Shown piece after piece: positions 14,985 through 17,611 of a stretch of 17,611 nucleotides of DNA. Every line of letters starts with the position of its first letter. The first letter of the stretch is position 1. The notes under the pieces are model-generated. The model had not been told where the DNA came from and did no database searches. It saw only the letters and a list, made by a program, of their open reading frames with translations. The DNA is from JBCCFK01 sp965262315 (GTDB lineage: Bacteria > Actinomycetota > Acidimicrobiia > Acidimicrobiales > UBA8592): NCBI GenBank assembly GCA_965262315.1, contig CBDHFJ010000108.1, forward strand, positions 1 through 17,611. Direction: 5' to 3'. Made by a program: the position numbers and the translations under genes.

Positions 14985-16841
14985 ATGCGGATGGGACCAC
15001 ACGCCCTGCTCGGCTCCGACCCCGAGGCGGTGAAGGGGAAGAAGCTCTCGGGCGAGACGATCTCACGGGTCGCCGAGTTCGCGCGTCCGTACCGGTGGCA
15101 GCTCGCGGGGTTCGTCGGCACCATCCTGGCTGCCGCGTTGCTGGCCCTCCTGCCGCCCCTGGTGTTCCGGCGCCTGATCGACACATCGATCGTCAACGGC
15201 GACCGCAGCGAGGTCAACACGCTGGCGATCATCCTGATCGTCGCCGCGTTCACCGAGGCCGCCCTCGCGCTGGCCGAGCGCTGGTTCAGCTCACGCATCG
15301 GTGAGGGCCTCATCTACGACCTCCGCGTCGCCCTCTACGACCACGTGCAACGGTTGCCGATCGCCTTCTTCACCCGTGTGCAGACCGGCTCGCTCATCAG
15401 CCGGATGAACAACGACGTGATCGGCGCCCAGCGGGCCATCACCGGGACGCTCGGCCAGGTGATCTCCAACGGGATCGTGTTGGGCACCACCCTCGTGGCG
15501 ATGCTGATCCTCGAGTGGCGACTCACCCTGATGGCCGTCGTCCTGCTTCCGATCTTCGTCCTGCCCACCAAGCGCGTCGGTCGACGCCTGCAGGCCCTCA
15601 CCCGAGAGTCGATGGACCTCAACGCGTCCATGAACACCACGATGAACGAACGCCTGAACGTCTCCGGCGCCATGCTGGTGAAGCTCTTCGGTCGCCACGA
15701 CGACGAGCGCGACGAGTTCTCCGATCGGGCCGGGCGGGTCGCCCACATCGGCGTCCGCAGCGCCATGTACGGCCGCACGTTCTTCATCGCCCTGACCCTC
15801 GTCGGCGCGGTCGGCACGGCGATGATCTACTGGGTCGGCTCTCGCCTCGCGATCAACGAGACCATCAGCATCGGCACGCTGTCGGCGATGGGTCTCTACG
15901 TCGCCCGCATCTACGCTCCCCTCACCGGCCTGACCAACGCGCGGGTCGACATCATGACGGCGCTGGTGTCGTTCGAGCGGGTCTTCGAGGTGCTCGACGC
16001 CCCCAACGCCATCACCGACCGCCCCGGCGCCGTCGACCTCGAGAACCCCAAGGGCCGGGTCACGTTCGACAAGGTCTCGTTCACGTACCCGGCATCGGAC
16101 ACCCGCCTGGCCTCCCTCGAGTCGGCCACCGAGGACCCCGACGCCCGCCGGGTCCTCACCGACATCGAGCTGGACATCGAGCCGGGCCAGACGGTCGCCA
16201 TCGTCGGGCCGTCGGGCGCCGGCAAGAGCACCCTCATCTCACTGGTCCCACGCCTCTACGACGTCGACGACGGGGCCGTGAAGGTCGACGACACCGACGT
16301 GCGCTACCTGACACAGTCGTCGCTGCGCAAGGCGATCGGTGTGGTCAACCAGGACCCACACCTGTTCCACGAGTCGGTGGCATCCAACCTGCGCTACGCC
16401 CGGCCCGACGCCACCGACGCGGAGCTGGTCGAAGCCTGCCAGGCCGCGCAGATCCACGACGTCATCGCCGCCCTTCCCGAGGGCTACGACACCATCGTCG
16501 GCGAGCGCGGCTACCGCCTCTCCGGTGGCGAGAAGCAGCGGCTGTCGATCGCTCGCATGCTGCTGAAGGGCCCGGCGGTCGTCGTGCTCGACGAGGCCAC
16601 CAGCCATCTCGACTCCGAGAACGAACAGCTAGTGCAGCGAGCGCTGACCACGGCACTCGAGGGCCGGACGGCGATCGTCATCGCCCACCGACTGTCCACC
16701 ATCACCGACGCCGACCTCATCGCCGTGGTCGACGACGGCCGCATCGTGGAGCGCGGCAGCCACGCCGACCTGCTCGCCGCCGGTGGCCTCTACAGCGAGC
16801 TGTATCACACGCTGGTGCGGGATCAGGAGGCCCCCGCCTGA
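14985..16841 (+). CDS. ABC exporter, fused membrane and ATPase domains
   Basis: 618 residues, the usual length of a half-transporter that works as a dimer in the cytoplasmic membrane. The six-helix ABC exporter domain covers about 25-330 with R-M-N-N-D-V in the first coupling region (S-L-I-S-R-M-N-N-D). The ATPase domain has Walker A G408-P-S-G-A-G-K-S-T, the Q-loop in V-V-N-Q-D-P-H-L-F, signature L512-S-G-G-E-K-Q-R, Walker B V-V-V-L-D536-E537-A-T, and H-loop H568. All catalytic residues are present, so it should be active. MsbA/MdlB-like; lipid, drug or peptide export cannot be separated. A 30-residue insertion-like stretch (D-T-R-L-A-S-L-E-S-A-T-E-D-P) lies just before the strand leading to Walker A. 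The ribosome site AGGAGG of the next gene lies within its end. Confidence 0.92.
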   Translation: MRMGPHALLGSDPEAVKGKKLSGETISRVAEFARPYRWQLAGFVGTILAAALLALLPPLVFRRLIDTSIVNGDRSEVNTLAIILIVAAFTEAALALAERWFSSRIGEGLIYDLRVALYDHVQRLPIAFFTRVQTGSLISRMNNDVIGAQRAITGTLGQVISNGIVLGTTLVAMLILEWRLTLMAVVLLPIFVLPTKRVGRRLQALTRESMDLNASMNTTMNERLNVSGAMLVKLFGRHDDERDEFSDRAGRVAHIGVRSAMYGRTFFIALTLVGAVGTAMIYWVGSRLAINETISIGTLSAMGLYVARIYAPLTGLTNARVDIMTALVSFERVFEVLDAPNAITDRPGAVDLENPKGRVTFDKVSFTYPASDTRLASLESATEDPDARRVLTDIELDIEPGQTVAIVGPSGAGKSTLISLVPRLYDVDDGAVKVDDTDVRYLTQSSLRKAIGVVNQDPHLFHESVASNLRYARPDATDAELVEACQAAQIHDVIAALPEGYDTIVGERGYRLSGGEKQRLSIARMLLKGPAVVVLDEATSHLDSENEQLVQRALTTALEGRTAIVIAHRLSTITDADLIAVVDDGRIVERGSHADLLAAGGLYSELYHTLVRDQEAPA

Positions 16842-17611
16842 TGCAGATGTCGCTCGACGCCGCGATGGGGCACACCTTCTCGGTCGCCGAGTTCGCCGGG
16901 CTCGTGAACGAACTGTTGAGCCACACGTTCCCGCACGACCTGTGGATCCAGGGCGAGGTCCGCGACCTCAGCCGAGCCCGTTCGGGCCACGTGTACTTCA
17001 CGCTGGTCGACCCCACCGACGACGTCGGTCGATCGTCCGACGCCCAGATGCAGGTGGTGCTGTTCGAGCAGACCAAGCATCAGGTGAACGCCCACATCAA
17101 GCGCACCGGCAACGGGATGCGGATCGACGACGGGGTCGCCATCCGGATTCGCGGCGTCCCCGAGTTCTACGCGCCCCAGGGCCGGCTGAACCTTCGGATG
17201 ACCGGAATCGACCCGGAGTACACGCTCGGTCAACTGACCGCGTCGCGGGACCGTCTCCTCCGGCTGCTGGCAGCGGAGGGCCTACTCGAGCGCAATGCCA
17301 CGACGACGCTGACCGCGGCGCCGATGCACGTCGGCCTGGTGACCGCACCCGGTTCGGCGGCGCAGGCCGACTTCATGCACGAGCTCGAGAACAGCGGGTT
17401 CGGATTCAACGTCACCCTCGCCGCGTGTGCGGTCCAGGGCACCGGTGCCGCGGCCAGCATCGCCGGGGCCATCGTCGCCTGCCAGCGCGCCCAGGTCGAT
17501 GTCATCGCCGTCGTCCGGGGCGGGGGTGCGCGCACCGATCTGGTGGCCTACGACGACGAGGCCGTCGCCCGAGCGATCGCCACGTCGTCCGTCCCCGTCC
17601 TCACCGGTATC
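16841..17611 (+). CDS. xseA: Exodeoxyribonuclease VII large subunit (5' part)
   Basis: 257 residues to the window end, still open. XseA with XseB forms exonuclease VII, which degrades single-stranded DNA in both directions in the cytoplasm. The OB-fold begins F-S-V-A-E-F-A-G-L-V-N-E-L-L and W-I-Q-G-E-V-R-D-L-S-R-A-R-S-G-H-V-Y-F-T-L. The catalytic-domain start V-G-L-V-T-A-P-G-S-A-A-Q-A-D-F is followed by V-V-R-G-G-G-A-R-T-D-L-V-A-Y-D-D-E and P-V-L-T-G-I. ATG 16841 overlaps the ABC exporter stop by one base (TGATG) and is preceded by AGGAGG (16825-16830). An in-frame ATG at 16847 is an alternative. xseB would be expected downstream, outside the window. Confidence 0.93.
   Translation, partial: MQMSLDAAMGHTFSVAEFAGLVNELLSHTFPHDLWIQGEVRDLSRARSGHVYFTLVDPTDDVGRSSDAQMQVVLFEQTKHQVNAHIKRTGNGMRIDDGVAIRIRGVPEFYAPQGRLNLRMTGIDPEYTLGQLTASRDRLLRLLAAEGLLERNATTTLTAAPMHVGLVTAPGSAAQADFMHELENSGFGFNVTLAACAVQGTGAAASIAGAIVACQRAQVDVIAVVRGGGARTDLVAYDDEAVARAIATSSVPVLTGI

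Overview
The window is high-GC (clearly above 60%) chromosomal DNA that reads as actinobacterial, most likely an Acidimicrobiia-type lineage. The support is a mycothiol-dependent maleylpyruvate isomerase-like protein, a polyphosphate glucokinase of the actinobacterial type, several genes with a TAnnnT box only 6-8 nt before the start codon (leaderless transcription), and a gene mix typical of environmental actinobacteria: paired amidohydrolases, a DUF3237 protein, a PaaI-like thioesterase and a site-2 protease. The lineage is an inference; no rRNA or other marker is present. I see no tRNA, rRNA, CRISPR array, phage or insertion sequence, and no stretch longer than 300 bases lacks a gene.

The main discovery is a pair of candidate selenoproteins on the minus strand between 1226 and 4305, each of which looks like two broken ORFs. 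The first (2388 to 1226) is a glycine/betaine/sarcosine/D-proline reductase selenoprotein B family protein. Its two halves are in one frame, separated by a single TGA that falls at a U-x-x-C motif (V-U-P-L-C). The second (4305 to 3220) is a thioredoxin-fold protein with a TPR-like tail, whose TGA falls exactly at the redox site (W-A-P-W-U-G-C-R). Both TGA codons are followed at nearly the same distance by a 6-bp stem with a 5-nt loop beginning C-G, which is the form of a bacterial SECIS. TGA is an ordinary stop in neighbouring genes, so this is local recoding. The B-family gene also carries an apparent single-base loss near 1355, so its C-terminus is in another frame.

Layout. 1-508 (+): 3' end of the mycothiol-dependent isomerase-like gene. 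561-1229 (-): hotdog thioesterase, overlapping the selenoprotein B-family gene (1226-2388) by GTGA. 2472-3230 (-): ppgK, overlapping the 3' end of the thioredoxin-like selenoprotein gene (3220-4305). Between ppgK and the B-family gene are a hairpin over the ppgK stop and a repeat that could mask the B-family ribosome binding site. 4419-6047 (+): glycerol-3-phosphate dehydrogenase-like flavoprotein, divergent from the thioredoxin-like gene. 6055-6642 (-): SAM methyltransferase. 6763-8481 and 8478-9629 (+): two amidohydrolases overlapping by ATGA. 9630-9804: a short repeat-rich hairpin region. 9805-10500 and 10507-11367 (-): CrtA-like protein and membrane desaturase/hydroxylase, divergent from a TetR regulator (11488-12117, +), with two near-identical 14-bp boxes between them. 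12155-12970 (-): class II aldolase family; 13075-13503 (-): DUF3237 protein. 13721-14830 (+): site-2 protease; then twin palindromes and a strong hairpin. 14985-16841 (+): ABC exporter, leading directly into xseA (16841 to window end, partial).

How they fit: the CrtA-like/desaturase/TetR block looks like a self-contained regulated lipid or carotenoid modification unit. The two amidohydrolases form an operon. The Sec genes imply that selA, selB, selC and selD exist elsewhere in the genome; none is in this window.
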